From the NCBI RefSeq assembly GCF_011290685.1, contig NZ_JAANYN010000004.1, positions 1 to 64,000 of the forward strand: a DNA stretch of 64,000 bases. Direction: 5' to 3'. The notes beneath the pieces are model-generated. The model did not search any database and was not told the origin of the DNA. It worked only from the letters and a program-made list of their open reading frames with translations. The stretch's first letter is position 1; every line of letters starts with the position of its first letter. Position numbers and translations under genes: made by a program. This DNA is from Cyclobacterium plantarum (lineage in GTDB: Bacteria; Bacteroidota; Bacteroidia; Cytophagales; Cyclobacteriaceae). Positions 43,066 to 51,961 of the stretch are shown piece after piece.

Positions 43066-44835
43066 TTATAGTGGCCAAATCCAAAGGATCAGGGGTACTC
43101 CCAAAGCCAGAATCAGGAAGGTTAAAGGTAATCCTGGCTTCATGTAGTCTGAAAACCGATATCCTCCGGGGCCCATAACCAATGTATTGGATTGGTGACC
43201 AATGGGCGTTAGGAAAGAGGAGGATGCACCAACTGCTATACTCATCAAAAAGGGATCAGCTGAAAGCTCCATGCTATAGGCGATCTGCAGACCAATAGGA
43301 GCCATCAATACTACCGTAGCGGCATTATTGATCAAAGCGGAAAGTAACATGGTGGTCAGCATAATGACCACCAACATTGACCAGGCAGGGAAGGTGTCCG
43401 AATATACCAACATCAGTTTTGTTACTGAACCGGCAGCTCCGCTGGTCTCAAAAGCCTCCCCAACCGGAATCATGGCACCCAGTAGAACAATGACAGGCCA
43501 ATCAATACTGTTGTAAAAATCCTTTAAAGGTAGGATTTTGGTAAATACCATGGACATTGCCGCTAAAGTAAATGCTATTTCCACTGGTAACCAACCTCCC
43601 ACTGCCGCACCGATCGCCAGTACAAATATGCCGATGGCCAAAAAAGTTTTTTTTGGTTTTCCTATGTCCAGACTTCTGCTGGCCAAAGGCAGACATTTCA
43701 TTTCTTCGAGTGTTTCAGACAAACTCTGCTCTCTCATTTGCAGCATCAATACGTCACCTGAACGGAAAACCTCATGATCTATTCTTTTGATGATGGTTCT
43801 GTCTCCCCGGGATAATGCCAGCAAATTTACATCATATCTGGATCGCATGTGTAGGTTGGCAGCCGTTTGGCCTACTAAAGGGGAATCTGCTTGAATGATC
43901 CCCTCTGTGATGGTGATTTCCGTCTTTTCTTTGACTGAATCTATAAAATCTTCATGCCCAACCATGTCAAGTTTGGCGCTGCTGATCAATTCTTTCAGGT
44001 CTTCGGTACTGGATTCCAGGATAAGGATATCATCCTCCTTAAACATGTGGTAGGGTCCGGGAGCATGGATCCTTTCTTTCTTACGGACGATTCCCAGAAC
44101 CTTGATATCAAAGTCTTTATTGTTTGTAAGTTGATGAATGTTTTTACTGACTAAATCAGAATCGGCAGTGACCCTAACTTCTGTGATATAGTTTTTTATC
44201 TGGAATAAGTCCTCACCGGATTGTTTCGACCTCCTGGTAGGGAGCAATCGCCAGCCCACCAATGATATAAAAATAACTCCGGCAACAGCCAGGCTAGCAC
44301 CTACGGGTGCAAAATCAAACATATCGAATGCTGGTCCTCCGTTGGTGGACCGGAAAGCGGCAATTATAATGTTGGGAGGGGTTCCGATAAGGGTGGTCAT
44401 TCCACCAAGCAAGGAGGAAAAAGCAATGGGCATCAATACCAGAGAAGGCGGATAATCATTTTTTCTGGCTATTTGAATCGCCACAGGCATGAATATTGCC
44501 AAGGCACCCACATTGTTCATGAAACCTGATAATAGAGCCACAATTCCGGACATGGATGCCACCTGAAGGGTCATATTGCTACCTACGCGGTCCATTACCC
44601 GCACTATGAGGTTGACTATTCCGGAATTTTCCAAACTTTTACTGACAATTAAAACCGCCGCTACAGTGACCACCGCAGGATGACCAAAACCAAGAAATGC
44701 CTTCTCAAAAGGAATTAAACCAAGTATGGCCAGGATGATCAGGGCAAGTAGTGCCACCAGATCATACCTTAATTTACCCCAAATAAAAAAGATCAGGGAA
44801 AGGCCCAGAACGGCAAATACAATAATTTCCTCCAT
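43066..44835 (-). CDS. SLC13 (DASS)-family permease with two TrkA-C domains
   Basis: A 589-residue transporter. The membrane halves show the SLC13 pattern (IILAILGLIPFEKAFLGFGHPAVVTVAAVLIVSKSL, then LIGTPPNIIIAAFRSTNGG and, late, MIPVGEAFETSGAA and GASSSFLTPIGHQSNTLVMGPGGY). Between them lie two TrkA-C domains (SDLVSKNIHQLTNNKDFDIKVLGIVR and DSPLVGQTAANLHMRSRYDVNLLALSRGDR). The transported anion may be a dicarboxylate or sulfate. It starts 9 nt after the stop of the acyl-CoA dehydrogenase gene and shares its transcript. It is convergent with the sulfatase gene. Confidence 0.9.
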   Translation of the reverse strand: MEEIIVFAVLGLSLIFFIWGKLRYDLVALLALIILAILGLIPFEKAFLGFGHPAVVTVAAVLIVSKSLENSGIVNLIVRVMDRVGSNMTLQVASMSGIVALLSGFMNNVGALAIFMPVAIQIARKNDYPPSLVLMPIAFSSLLGGMTTLIGTPPNIIIAAFRSTNGGPAFDMFDFAPVGASLAVAGVIFISLVGWRLLPTRRSKQSGEDLFQIKNYITEVRVTADSDLVSKNIHQLTNNKDFDIKVLGIVRKKERIHAPGPYHMFKEDDILILESSTEDLKELISSAKLDMVGHEDFIDSVKEKTEITITEGIIQADSPLVGQTAANLHMRSRYDVNLLALSRGDRTIIKRIDHEVFRSGDVLMLQMREQSLSETLEEMKCLPLASRSLDIGKPKKTFLAIGIFVLAIGAAVGGWLPVEIAFTLAAMSMVFTKILPLKDFYNSIDWPVIVLLGAMIPVGEAFETSGAAGSVTKLMLVYSDTFPAWSMLVVIMLTTMLLSALINNAATVVLMAPIGLQIAYSMELSADPFLMSIAVGASSSFLTPIGHQSNTLVMGPGGYRFSDYMKPGLPLTFLILALGVPLILWIWPL

Positions 44836-44844
44836 AAATTAGAA

Positions 44845-47142
44845 TTACATGGCTATGGGCGCTGAAAGGCATGAATCGGGTATGTTAAAGGCATTGACCA
44901 GGGGCACAGCATCTTTTCGTATTTCCCAGCAAAGTTGATTGACCATCTTTCTAATGGCCTTTGTTTTCACGCCTTCCATATAGCCTTGTTCCAGATACCA
45001 ACCCTTGTGTTGTTCCATTTGGTATAAGGCGAATAGGTCACAAAGTTTTTTCAGCACTTTTTTAATCTCGGGGTCGCTTTCGCTGGTTATTTTTTCCTGG
45101 AATTTTTCAAGCACGACCCTTTCAATAAAGGCCTCCCCAAGGGTAAGCAAATGGTGCTGGGATACATTGACTGCATCAAAGGGATCCATTCCTTCATCCA
45201 TGAGCCTTTTCAGCCTTTTTGCAGCCGAATCCAGAATGCTGCTTTCCCGGTATTCGAAAGCACTAAGGTGGAAGTCAGGATCCAAGAGGTGCTGTTCATC
45301 GGTATTCCGGATAATCAGCGGATTTTTTTCCGTGATACTAGTCTTTGTTTTTGCGGCAACATAATTGATGATCGTAAAAATATTCATGTTCTCAAATTGC
45401 TCCTTGTAGGCACTCAAACGGCTTTTGGCCACCAACTGCAGCAATACAGTGTTGTCTCCCTCGAAGGTGGTATAGATGTCAGTATCATTTTTTAAAGCAT
45501 CGATCCGGTTCTCCGACAAGTATCCCTTCCCTCCGCAGGCTTCCCGGCATTCCTGCAAGGTGGCGGTATTGTGCCAGGTCACATAAGCCTTCATTCCTGC
45601 AGCCAGAGCCTCGATTTCCTGCATTTCCTCCTCTTTGCGCCCTAAAAACCTGGCCGTAACGTACTCCAGGGCAAAATGACAGGCATAGGTTTTGGCCAAT
45701 AAGGGAATTAGTCTGCGCTGGTGCATGCGGTAATTGAGAATGGGTATTTCCTCCCCTCCCTCAGGACCAAATTGCCGGCGTTTGTCCCCGTACCTGACAG
45801 CAATGGTCAGGCCCGTTTTTGAAGCAGCGTTTGCCGATCTGGGTATGCCTATTCTTCCGCCCACAAGGGTGCCAAGCATGGTGAAAAAACGTTTGTTATC
45901 CCCTGCGATGGAGCTTTGAAATTTACCATGTTCGTCTACGGAAGAAAACCGGTCCAGCATGTTTTCCTTTGGTATGACCACTTGATTAAAGGAAATCAAC
46001 CCATTGTCTACCCCGTTGAGGCCCATTTTTCTGCCACAATCCTCAATATCAATTCCCGGGAGAATATTTCCTTGCTGGTCTCTAAGGGGTACTACAAAGG
46101 TGCTGACGCCATAATCTTTACCACCGATAATCAACTTGGCAAAAACCGTTGCCATTCTGCCATGCATGGCTGCATTGCCGATATACTCTTTCCGTGCATT
46201 AATATGTGGTGTATGAATTGTGAATGTCCGGGCTTCATGGTCATAGACAGCTGTTGTTTCAATGCCTTTAACATTGGATCCGTGGTTTGTTTCCGTCATG
46301 GCAAAACATCCGGGAAGTTCAAGCTTGCCTATGCTGCTGAGGTACCGATCGTGGTGTCTTTTGGTTCCCAGGGACAGGATGCTCATGCCCCAAAGCCCAA
46401 ATTGAACTCCAAATTTGATCACCATGCTCAAATCCCTGTAGCTAAGCGTCTCCATTACCGTAAAATAGCCCTCCATGTCATCTTTACCACCGTAGGCTTC
46501 CGGAAATCCTATGGCACCGTATCCCTCATCAGCCAAAATCTTACACCAGTTCAATACCTGATTTCTGTATTTTTCTAAATCATCAGGTTGGACATAATCA
46601 AATTCTTTTGTGGCAATAAAGGCTTTCAATTCATCGATAAGTGGCTTTCTGTTTCCATCCAAAATGGAAGTCAGTTTCCCTACATCAAACCCTTGTTGGG
46701 TTTGGTAGCTGGTGGAAATATTATGGTGTTCCGATTTAAAAATAAGGGCTGCGGATTTACCGACTATGCCCAGCTGTTTTTCCAAGGTTGCCAACTCGCT
46801 TTTCACCTTTTCCAAAGGAAAAGTATGTGCTTCCTCAGGGGCATCTTTTGAAAGCAAATCCATGCCAATAGATGAAAGATCCGGATAGGTCTTGTTTTCC
46901 TGCACCGCTCCTTTGATGGTTTGCCACCATGATTCCAACTCCTCCCGGTCAGGTGGTGATTGAGGGCTTAATTTTTCTTTCAGGTAATTCCGGTCCGCAT
47001 CACTGAGCCAATCAATTTCTTTTAAAAATCGCCTTAAAGCTGTCAGTTCCTGATCGCTGATAAGGGTGTCAGACCATACCACGTATAATATAGGTAACAA
47101 TAAAAGACTACCTGGACTGGGTTGAGAGAGGGTTTGTTGCAT
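44845..47142 (-). CDS. acyl-CoA dehydrogenase/oxidase-like protein with N-terminal TerB-like region
   Basis: A 765-residue protein. The first 110 residues (LPILYVVWSDTLISDQELTALRRFLKEID) look like a TerB-type helical domain; then follows an acyl-CoA dehydrogenase core resembling peroxisomal acyl-CoA oxidases: GAIGFPEAYGGKDDMEGYFTVMETLSYRDLS, CFAMTETNHGSNVKGIETTAVYD, KMGLNGVDNGLISFNQVVIP, RQFGPEGGEEIPILNYRMHQ and CREACGGKGYLSENRIDALKNDTDIYTTFEGDNTVLLQLVAKS. It should oxidise an acyl-CoA with FAD in the cytoplasm. Gene order with an SLC13 permease suggests use of an imported organic acid, but this is a guess. Confidence 0.9.
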   Translation of the reverse strand: MQQTLSQPSPGSLLLLPILYVVWSDTLISDQELTALRRFLKEIDWLSDADRNYLKEKLSPQSPPDREELESWWQTIKGAVQENKTYPDLSSIGMDLLSKDAPEEAHTFPLEKVKSELATLEKQLGIVGKSAALIFKSEHHNISTSYQTQQGFDVGKLTSILDGNRKPLIDELKAFIATKEFDYVQPDDLEKYRNQVLNWCKILADEGYGAIGFPEAYGGKDDMEGYFTVMETLSYRDLSMVIKFGVQFGLWGMSILSLGTKRHHDRYLSSIGKLELPGCFAMTETNHGSNVKGIETTAVYDHEARTFTIHTPHINARKEYIGNAAMHGRMATVFAKLIIGGKDYGVSTFVVPLRDQQGNILPGIDIEDCGRKMGLNGVDNGLISFNQVVIPKENMLDRFSSVDEHGKFQSSIAGDNKRFFTMLGTLVGGRIGIPRSANAASKTGLTIAVRYGDKRRQFGPEGGEEIPILNYRMHQRRLIPLLAKTYACHFALEYVTARFLGRKEEEMQEIEALAAGMKAYVTWHNTATLQECREACGGKGYLSENRIDALKNDTDIYTTFEGDNTVLLQLVAKSRLSAYKEQFENMNIFTIINYVAAKTKTSITEKNPLIIRNTDEQHLLDPDFHLSAFEYRESSILDSAAKRLKRLMDEGMDPFDAVNVSQHHLLTLGEAFIERVVLEKFQEKITSESDPEIKKVLKKLCDLFALYQMEQHKGWYLEQGYMEGVKTKAIRKMVNQLCWEIRKDAVPLVNAFNIPDSCLSAPIAM

Positions 47143-47453
47143 GCCTTTGGTTTTGGTTTTTATTATTCTTAAAAAGATAAGAAAATAATTCTAAGCAATT
47201 CAAATATCTTACCAAAAGTTAAACCTGGATTGTGTTTTAGTTATTCCGTATTGGGAAAGGTTGAAATTGCAATAAAAACAGGGGGTTTGGAAGCTCCGCC
47301 AAAAATCTGCACCAAGAGATTTATTTTGTCTTGGGCTCAGGCTACAATCCTTGTACGCTCTTGTATAGAATCCCTTTTGCATACTTCGGGTTGAAAGTTC
47401 GAAATTGAAGGAAGGTAATTCAAACTCCTAATTCATGAGGAATGAATTCAAAA
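47143..47453. other. intergenic stretch without a gene
   Basis: About 310 bases between the symporter gene and the acyl-CoA dehydrogenase gene, both on the minus strand. It must hold the promoter of the latter. I see no gene, no clear -7 box and no repeat. Confidence 0.4.
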
Positions 47454-48884
47454 TTAATCGATCTTATCCCATTCCTCTGTATTCTCCACATTCAGGGTGT
47501 CGGAATTGAAGGTGGGATCCAGTCCTTTTTTCCTTTGTTCCATGTAGTCCCTCAAAGCTGCCATGGCAGGCTTTCTCAATAGAAAAATAGCGATAATGTT
47601 CAACCAGGCCATCATGCCCACACCGATATCACCCAGGGTCCAGGCCAGGGCCGCTGTACGAATGGTGCCGTAAAAGGTGGCAACCAAAATCAGTGCCCTC
47701 AGTAAGAACAGGGGCCACTTTTGATTGTTGTCTCTTTGTAAAAAACTCAGATTGGTCTCTGCAATATAGTAATAAGCCATGATGGTGGTAAAGGCAAAAA
47801 ATGCCAGGGCAATGGCAATAAAGCCTGGCCCCAGATTAGGAAAATGTTCACTAATAGCAAATTGTGTGAATTCAGGACCAATCGGTACACCGGGCAAATT
47901 TTCAACAAGGAAGCCGCCCTCGGGATTGATCACATTGTATTGTCCCGTAAAGAGAATCATGAAAGCGGTGGCAGTACAGATAAACAGGGTGTCCACATAA
48001 ACAGAAAAAGCCTGAACCAGGCCCTGCTTGACAGGGTGGCTTACCTCTGCGGCTGCGGCTGCATGTGGGGCTGTTCCCTGACCGGCCTCATTGCTGTAAA
48101 TCCCTCTTTTGATTCCCCAGGAAATGGCCATGCCAAATATTCCTCCAAAAGTAGCATCCATATTAAATGCCGAAGAAATGATCAGTTTGATTACCCCTGG
48201 AATTTCTGTAAAGTTAAGTGCCATAATGATCACAGCCATCAGGATATAAGCGGCGGCCATAAAGGGTACAACGATCTGGGCTACTTTTCCTATTCTTTTA
48301 ACACCTCCGAAAATGATCAGGGCCAGAAAAAAACAAATTACCAATCCCGTTACCCATACCGGAATTTGGAAAGCATTTTCCACGCTCAGGGCTATGCTGT
48401 TGCTTTGAACCCCAGGCAGGAAAAATGCAGTGCTGAGAATGGTGGCAAAAGCAAAAAGCATGGCATACCATCTGATGCCAAGGCCTTTTTCGATGTAGAA
48501 CGCCGGACCTCCCCGGTATTGGCCTCCCTTGATTTCCTTGAACATCTGACCGAGTGTGGCCTCAATGAAGGCTGAAGCACTACCCAGGAATGCGATGATC
48601 CACATCCAGAAAATAGCTCCCGGACCTCCCATGGCAATCGCAGTGGCCACTCCGGCAATGTTTCCGGTGCCTACTCTTCCGGAGATGGCGATGGCAAAGG
48701 CCTGAAAGGAACTAACCCCTTTTTCAGAAGACTCCCCCCCAAACAAAAGCTTGATCATTTCCCGGAAATACCTGATTTGAAGAAATTTGGTAATAATGGA
48801 AAAATATACTCCGGCAGCCAAACAAAGGACAATCAGTGCATTGCTCCAGATGATATCGTTGATGGCATAAATAATAGGCTCCAT
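47454..48884 (-). CDS. alanine/glycine:cation symporter (AGCS) family protein
   Basis: A 476-residue sodium-coupled symporter with about eleven membrane segments. AGCS signatures are FAIAISGRVGTGNIAGVATAIAMGGPGAIFWMW, then EIKGGQYRGGPAFYIEKGLG and GIYSNEAGQGTAPHAAAAAEVSHPVKQG. It takes up alanine or glycine with Na+. It is monocistronic as far as can be seen, divergent from the CvfB-like gene. Confidence 0.94.
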   Translation of the reverse strand: MEPIIYAINDIIWSNALIVLCLAAGVYFSIITKFLQIRYFREMIKLLFGGESSEKGVSSFQAFAIAISGRVGTGNIAGVATAIAMGGPGAIFWMWIIAFLGSASAFIEATLGQMFKEIKGGQYRGGPAFYIEKGLGIRWYAMLFAFATILSTAFFLPGVQSNSIALSVENAFQIPVWVTGLVICFFLALIIFGGVKRIGKVAQIVVPFMAAAYILMAVIIMALNFTEIPGVIKLIISSAFNMDATFGGIFGMAISWGIKRGIYSNEAGQGTAPHAAAAAEVSHPVKQGLVQAFSVYVDTLFICTATAFMILFTGQYNVINPEGGFLVENLPGVPIGPEFTQFAISEHFPNLGPGFIAIALAFFAFTTIMAYYYIAETNLSFLQRDNNQKWPLFLLRALILVATFYGTIRTAALAWTLGDIGVGMMAWLNIIAIFLLRKPAMAALRDYMEQRKKGLDPTFNSDTLNVENTEEWDKID

Positions 48885-49140
48885 GTAAAGTTTTGGCTAA
48901 GGTCAAGTCAATTTCTGATCACAAAGAAAACCAAATTATGCTTAATTCTCATTTTGACCTCAAAAATTATCTGATAATTTAAAAAAATGGCAACTTTTTT
49001 GAAAATAGTCTTTTCCGCAAAGCATTATTTGAAATAGTGTTTGCTTATCTATGGGCACAGTATAGAGATCCATTTTTTTTATTGTAAGCATGCTCTTTTT
49101 TGTCACTTTTTTTAAACCCGGGCGAAACTGTAAAAATCAT

Positions 49141-49148
49141 TACATTTG
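49141..49148 (+). promoter_or_regulatory. predicted -7 box of the S1-domain gene
   Basis: TACATTTG matches the Bacteroidota -7 consensus TAnnTTTG and lies 46 bases before the CvfB-like start. No good TTG is seen at the -33 position, so the promoter is only tentative. The rest of the 310-bp divergent gap (48885-49194) shows no gene; it must also hold the symporter promoter. Confidence 0.4.
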
Positions 49149-49194
49149 TGCAGGATTTATGGTGAAATGATAGGAATCCCTACGGAAAAACAAC

Positions 49195-50022
49195 ATGAAG
49201 GAATTAGGAAAAATCAACCAACTGCCCATCAACCGGTTTACGGACAATGGTGCCTATTTAATGTTAAGCGACCAAACGGAAGTATTGATTCCCAAACGCT
49301 ATTTAGGTGGTACTGAAAAAGAAGGGGATATTCTTGAAGTTTTTGTCTACACCGATAGCGAAGACAGACCGGTGGCCGTTACGGATAGGCCCCTGGCATT
49401 ATTAGATCAGTTTGCGGTTTTGGAAGTCAAGGAGGTAACAGGTATTGGCGCTTTCCTGGATTGGGGTCTGGAAAAAGATTTGCTGCTTCCCAACTCAGAA
49501 ATGCACCAAAAAGTCAGCAAAGGCGATAAAGTACTGGTCATGGTCTGTATAGACCACAAAACCAACCGATTGCTGGGAGTGAGTAAATACGAAGATTTTA
49601 TTTTGTCTGATACCAGTATTTTTGAAGTGGGCCAGGAAGTGGATGCCCTGGTATTTGACAAAACGGATTTGGGGTTTAAGGCGCTGATCAACGGGTTTTA
49701 TGAGGGATTAATTTATGGCAATGAAACCTTTAAGCCCCTTGAGGCTGGTGATAAAGTAAGGGCTTTTGTAAAGAAAGTCCGGGAAGATGGTAAGATTGAT
49801 TTGCAATTGACACCAATAGGCAGACAAAAATTTGAAGAAGGAGCAGCCGCCATTCTGGAAATTCTGGAGAAAAATGCCTTTTTACCATTGAATGATAAAT
49901 CCAAACCGGAGGTCATTCAGGAAACACTGGCTATGAGCAAGAAGCAATTCAAGCAATGTATAGGCCAGTTGTACAAGAAGAAAAAAATCATTATCAAAGA
50001 AGATGGCATATATTTGGTCTAG
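49195..50022 (+). CDS. CvfB-like S1 RNA-binding protein
   Basis: A 275-residue cytoplasmic protein with repeated S1-type OB folds and a C-terminal winged helix, the CvfB layout. The central S1 repeat reads AVLEVKEVTGIGAFLDWGLEKDLLLPNSEM; the next has FKALINGFYEGLIYGNETF and DKVRAFVKKVREDGKIDLQLTPIGRQ; the ending MSKKQFKQCIGQLYKKKKIIIKEDGIYL is the winged helix. Relatives bind RNA and affect virulence gene expression in Staphylococcus; here a general RNA-binding role is likely. Confidence 0.9.
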   Translation: MKELGKINQLPINRFTDNGAYLMLSDQTEVLIPKRYLGGTEKEGDILEVFVYTDSEDRPVAVTDRPLALLDQFAVLEVKEVTGIGAFLDWGLEKDLLLPNSEMHQKVSKGDKVLVMVCIDHKTNRLLGVSKYEDFILSDTSIFEVGQEVDALVFDKTDLGFKALINGFYEGLIYGNETFKPLEAGDKVRAFVKKVREDGKIDLQLTPIGRQKFEEGAAAILEILEKNAFLPLNDKSKPEVIQETLAMSKKQFKQCIGQLYKKKKIIIKEDGIYLV

Positions 50023-50101
50023 GTCAGAATATCCGTTTTATTTATTCCTTTATCGGGTTAAATAGCGAAATTAGAAGAAAAACCTATATTTTTACCAAAC
50101 C

Positions 50102-50114
50102 TACCAATTTGGTA
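50102..50114. promoter_or_regulatory. palindromic operator candidate upstream of the ROK gene
   Basis: TACCAA-T-TTGGTA is a perfect 6-bp inverted repeat with one central base, 55 bases before the ROK start. A TACCTTTA sequence at 50146-50153, close to the -7 consensus, stands between it and the gene. A sugar-responsive repressor could bind it, but no regulator is identified. Confidence 0.4.
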
Positions 50115-50169
50115 ATAGATGAAATTCCCCTCGGGAAGAATATGATACCTTTAAATTGAAAAAATTATA

Positions 50170-51093
50170 ATGGATAAGAAAACGGAAAATTTTTTAGGAA
50201 TTGATGTAGGAGGTACCCATGTAAAAATAGGACTGGTCAATACCAAAGGAAACATCATTCAATTTGCTAAGGAAGAAACAGCTTCACTAAGAAAGCACCC
50301 CCAAGGGTTTAATTTGGGATTTGTGGAAACCGTAGGGAAATACCTGAAAAAATATCCTGAGGTAAGGCATGTCGGAATTGGTCTTCCCGGATTGGTCAGC
50401 AAGGACCGCACCACCACCCTTGAAATTCCTGCCATTGGAGAATTAAATGGTTTCAACCTGAAAGGAGCTTTATTGGAAAAATTTCCAGACATCATCTTTC
50501 ATTTGGAAAATGATGCCAGTGCTGCAGCAGTTGGTGAATTGCATTTTGGCACAGGCGATAACTCTGATAGTTACTTATTCATTACTTTGGGTACCGGTAT
50601 AGGAAGTGCTCTTATCATTGATGGAGAGGTTTTTAAGGGCGTAAGGGGAAATGCCATGGAAATGGGGCACATGTTGTCGAGAGGAAATAGCCGCCTCGAA
50701 CCCCTGATAGGCCGGAACGGTATCCTGAATATCGCAAAGCGCATGCTGGATGCTTTTCCCAATGATGCGGGAGAATTATCCCAAGTGGAATTGGGCATGC
50801 ATGTACTGGTAGCTGCAGCCAACAAGGGCAATGGAGTTGCTCTGAAAACTTTTGCTGAGGTGGGAGAAATCATGGGAGAAGCCATCGTGTCCACCATCCG
50901 GATCCTTGACGTAAATGAAATTTATTTCGGAGGAGGAATTTCCGCAGCACTTCCCTTCATCCTTCCCAGTATGGAAAAATGCATTCATAAATATTTAAGT
51001 CCTTACTATCTCTCTGATTTGAAGATGCAGCGTGCGACATTGGAAAATGATGCCGGGACCCTTGGAGCAGCAGCTTTGTGTTTTATGGATTAA
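50170..51093 (+). CDS. ROK-family sugar kinase-like protein lacking the zinc motif
   Basis: A 307-residue ROK protein. Phosphate-binding FLGIDVGGTHVKIGLVNTKG, the catalytic-site segment FHLENDASAAAVGELHFG and the second phosphate loop LFITLGTGIGSALIIDGEVFKG are present, and EMGHM carries the conserved Glu and His. The zinc-binding cluster C-x-C-G-x-x-G-C that normally follows is replaced by SRGNSRLEPLIGRNGIL without any cysteine. It has no N-terminal DNA-binding domain, so it is an enzyme type, probably a hexokinase or related kinase. Its 3' end overlaps that of the convergent lipoprotein gene by 11 bases. Confidence 0.88.
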   Translation: MDKKTENFLGIDVGGTHVKIGLVNTKGNIIQFAKEETASLRKHPQGFNLGFVETVGKYLKKYPEVRHVGIGLPGLVSKDRTTTLEIPAIGELNGFNLKGALLEKFPDIIFHLENDASAAAVGELHFGTGDNSDSYLFITLGTGIGSALIIDGEVFKGVRGNAMEMGHMLSRGNSRLEPLIGRNGILNIAKRMLDAFPNDAGELSQVELGMHVLVAAANKGNGVALKTFAEVGEIMGEAIVSTIRILDVNEIYFGGGISAALPFILPSMEKCIHKYLSPYYLSDLKMQRATLENDAGTLGAAALCFMD

Positions 51094-51472
51094 GCGAGGT
51101 AATGGTCACTTCACTCACTTTGCTAATGGCATTTAGGCGAAAAAGAACCTTCAGGGGTTCTTTTTCTGGTTTTACCCCACATTTGTCTGAGGGTTCAAGA
51201 AAATAGATAAAAAAACTTTGGCTTTTATCCACTAGCTCAACTCTGTCTGGTCGGCCAAAAGTCTTGATGATTTCCTGATTGTAACTAGCCAGAAAGGTGT
51301 TTTTTATCCGTTGCAATTCTTCAACATCTTTTATCCTTAACCCAAGACACCCGTTCCTGTCTTTTTTCCAGGCTTCCAGATCCATATTTCCTGCATCCAG
51401 TTTGCTTGTGCAGGAGGAAAGGTAAATTGTGTATAAAAAAGTAAAAATTAAAAAGGAACAGGGGTATTTCAT
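51083..51472 (-). CDS. small lipoprotein of unknown function
   Basis: A 129-residue exported protein: MKYPCSFLIFTFLYTIYLSSC-TSK is a lipoprotein signal. The mature part (GCLGLRIKDVEELQRIKNTFLA, then FGRPDRVELVDKSQSFFIYFLEPSDKCG) resembles small envelope proteins of the SmpA/BamE-like size class but no family is recognised. The start at 51472 is chosen for the signal; a longer frame to 51568 adds unrelated residues. It converges with the ROK gene with overlapping ends. Confidence 0.65.
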   Translation of the reverse strand: MKYPCSFLIFTFLYTIYLSSCTSKLDAGNMDLEAWKKDRNGCLGLRIKDVEELQRIKNTFLASYNQEIIKTFGRPDRVELVDKSQSFFIYFLEPSDKCGVKPEKEPLKVLFRLNAISKVSEVTITSLNP

Positions 51473-51563
51473 AGTTGATTTTTTTCCAAAGCCGTTGATG
51501 CATTCTGAACGCCAAAAGTAAGCAGATAGTTTGGGATTTTTTTTCAGAACTAGCAAAAGGTGC

Positions 51564-51595
51564 ACCACAGATATACCCAGATTAGCACAGATTTT
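51564..51595. repeat. CAGAT repeat at 10-bp spacing
   Basis: Three CAGAT units occur at 51568, 51578 and 51588, exactly 10 bp apart (ACCACAGAT, ACCCAGAT, GCACAGAT). Similar ACGCAGATT-type repeats are scattered in many Bacteroidota genomes. The surrounding 490-bp gap (51473-51961) contains no gene that I can support. Confidence 0.4.
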
Positions 51596-51932
51596 TTACA
51601 ATGGTTCCTTGTAGTGTAGCCATTTTCGGGGTAAAGTATACGGGTTCGTGACTATGGCAGGCTTATGTAGATGGTTGACCCTTTACCATGGGCTAAATTT
51701 CACGACTACTATATCGGTCGACTTAGTATCCCTCAAAGGGTAAACAGATGCTAAGCCAAAAATGTCAACTTTCAACAATGAAAATTCATAATGTCCTTTT
51801 AAGAGGGGAATCTTTGGAGGTCCTGAGGCTGATGTTATAAAAAGCACCAGGCCAATGGGTGTTTCAATCCTGAACCATAAAGCTTAATCCCGTTGTGAAC
51901 CAAATCTCCCTTTGCAAAGAGCGTGAGGCCTG

Positions 51933-51950
51933 TCCTGACCAAAGTCAGGA
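51933..51950. repeat. short dispersed palindrome, copy 3
   Basis: TCCTGAC-CAAA-GTCAGGA is a perfect 7-bp stem with a 4-nt loop, preceded by GGCCTG. It resembles the palindromes at 29331 and 37159. It lies 12 bp beyond the stop of the lyase-like gene and could also act as a transcription end. Confidence 0.45.
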
Positions 51951-51961
51951 GGAGATTCCTG

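Noticed and set aside
45916-46578. 220-codon plus-strand frame opposite the acyl-CoA dehydrogenase
   Set aside because: The opposite strand encodes the conserved dehydrogenase core; no family text in this frame.
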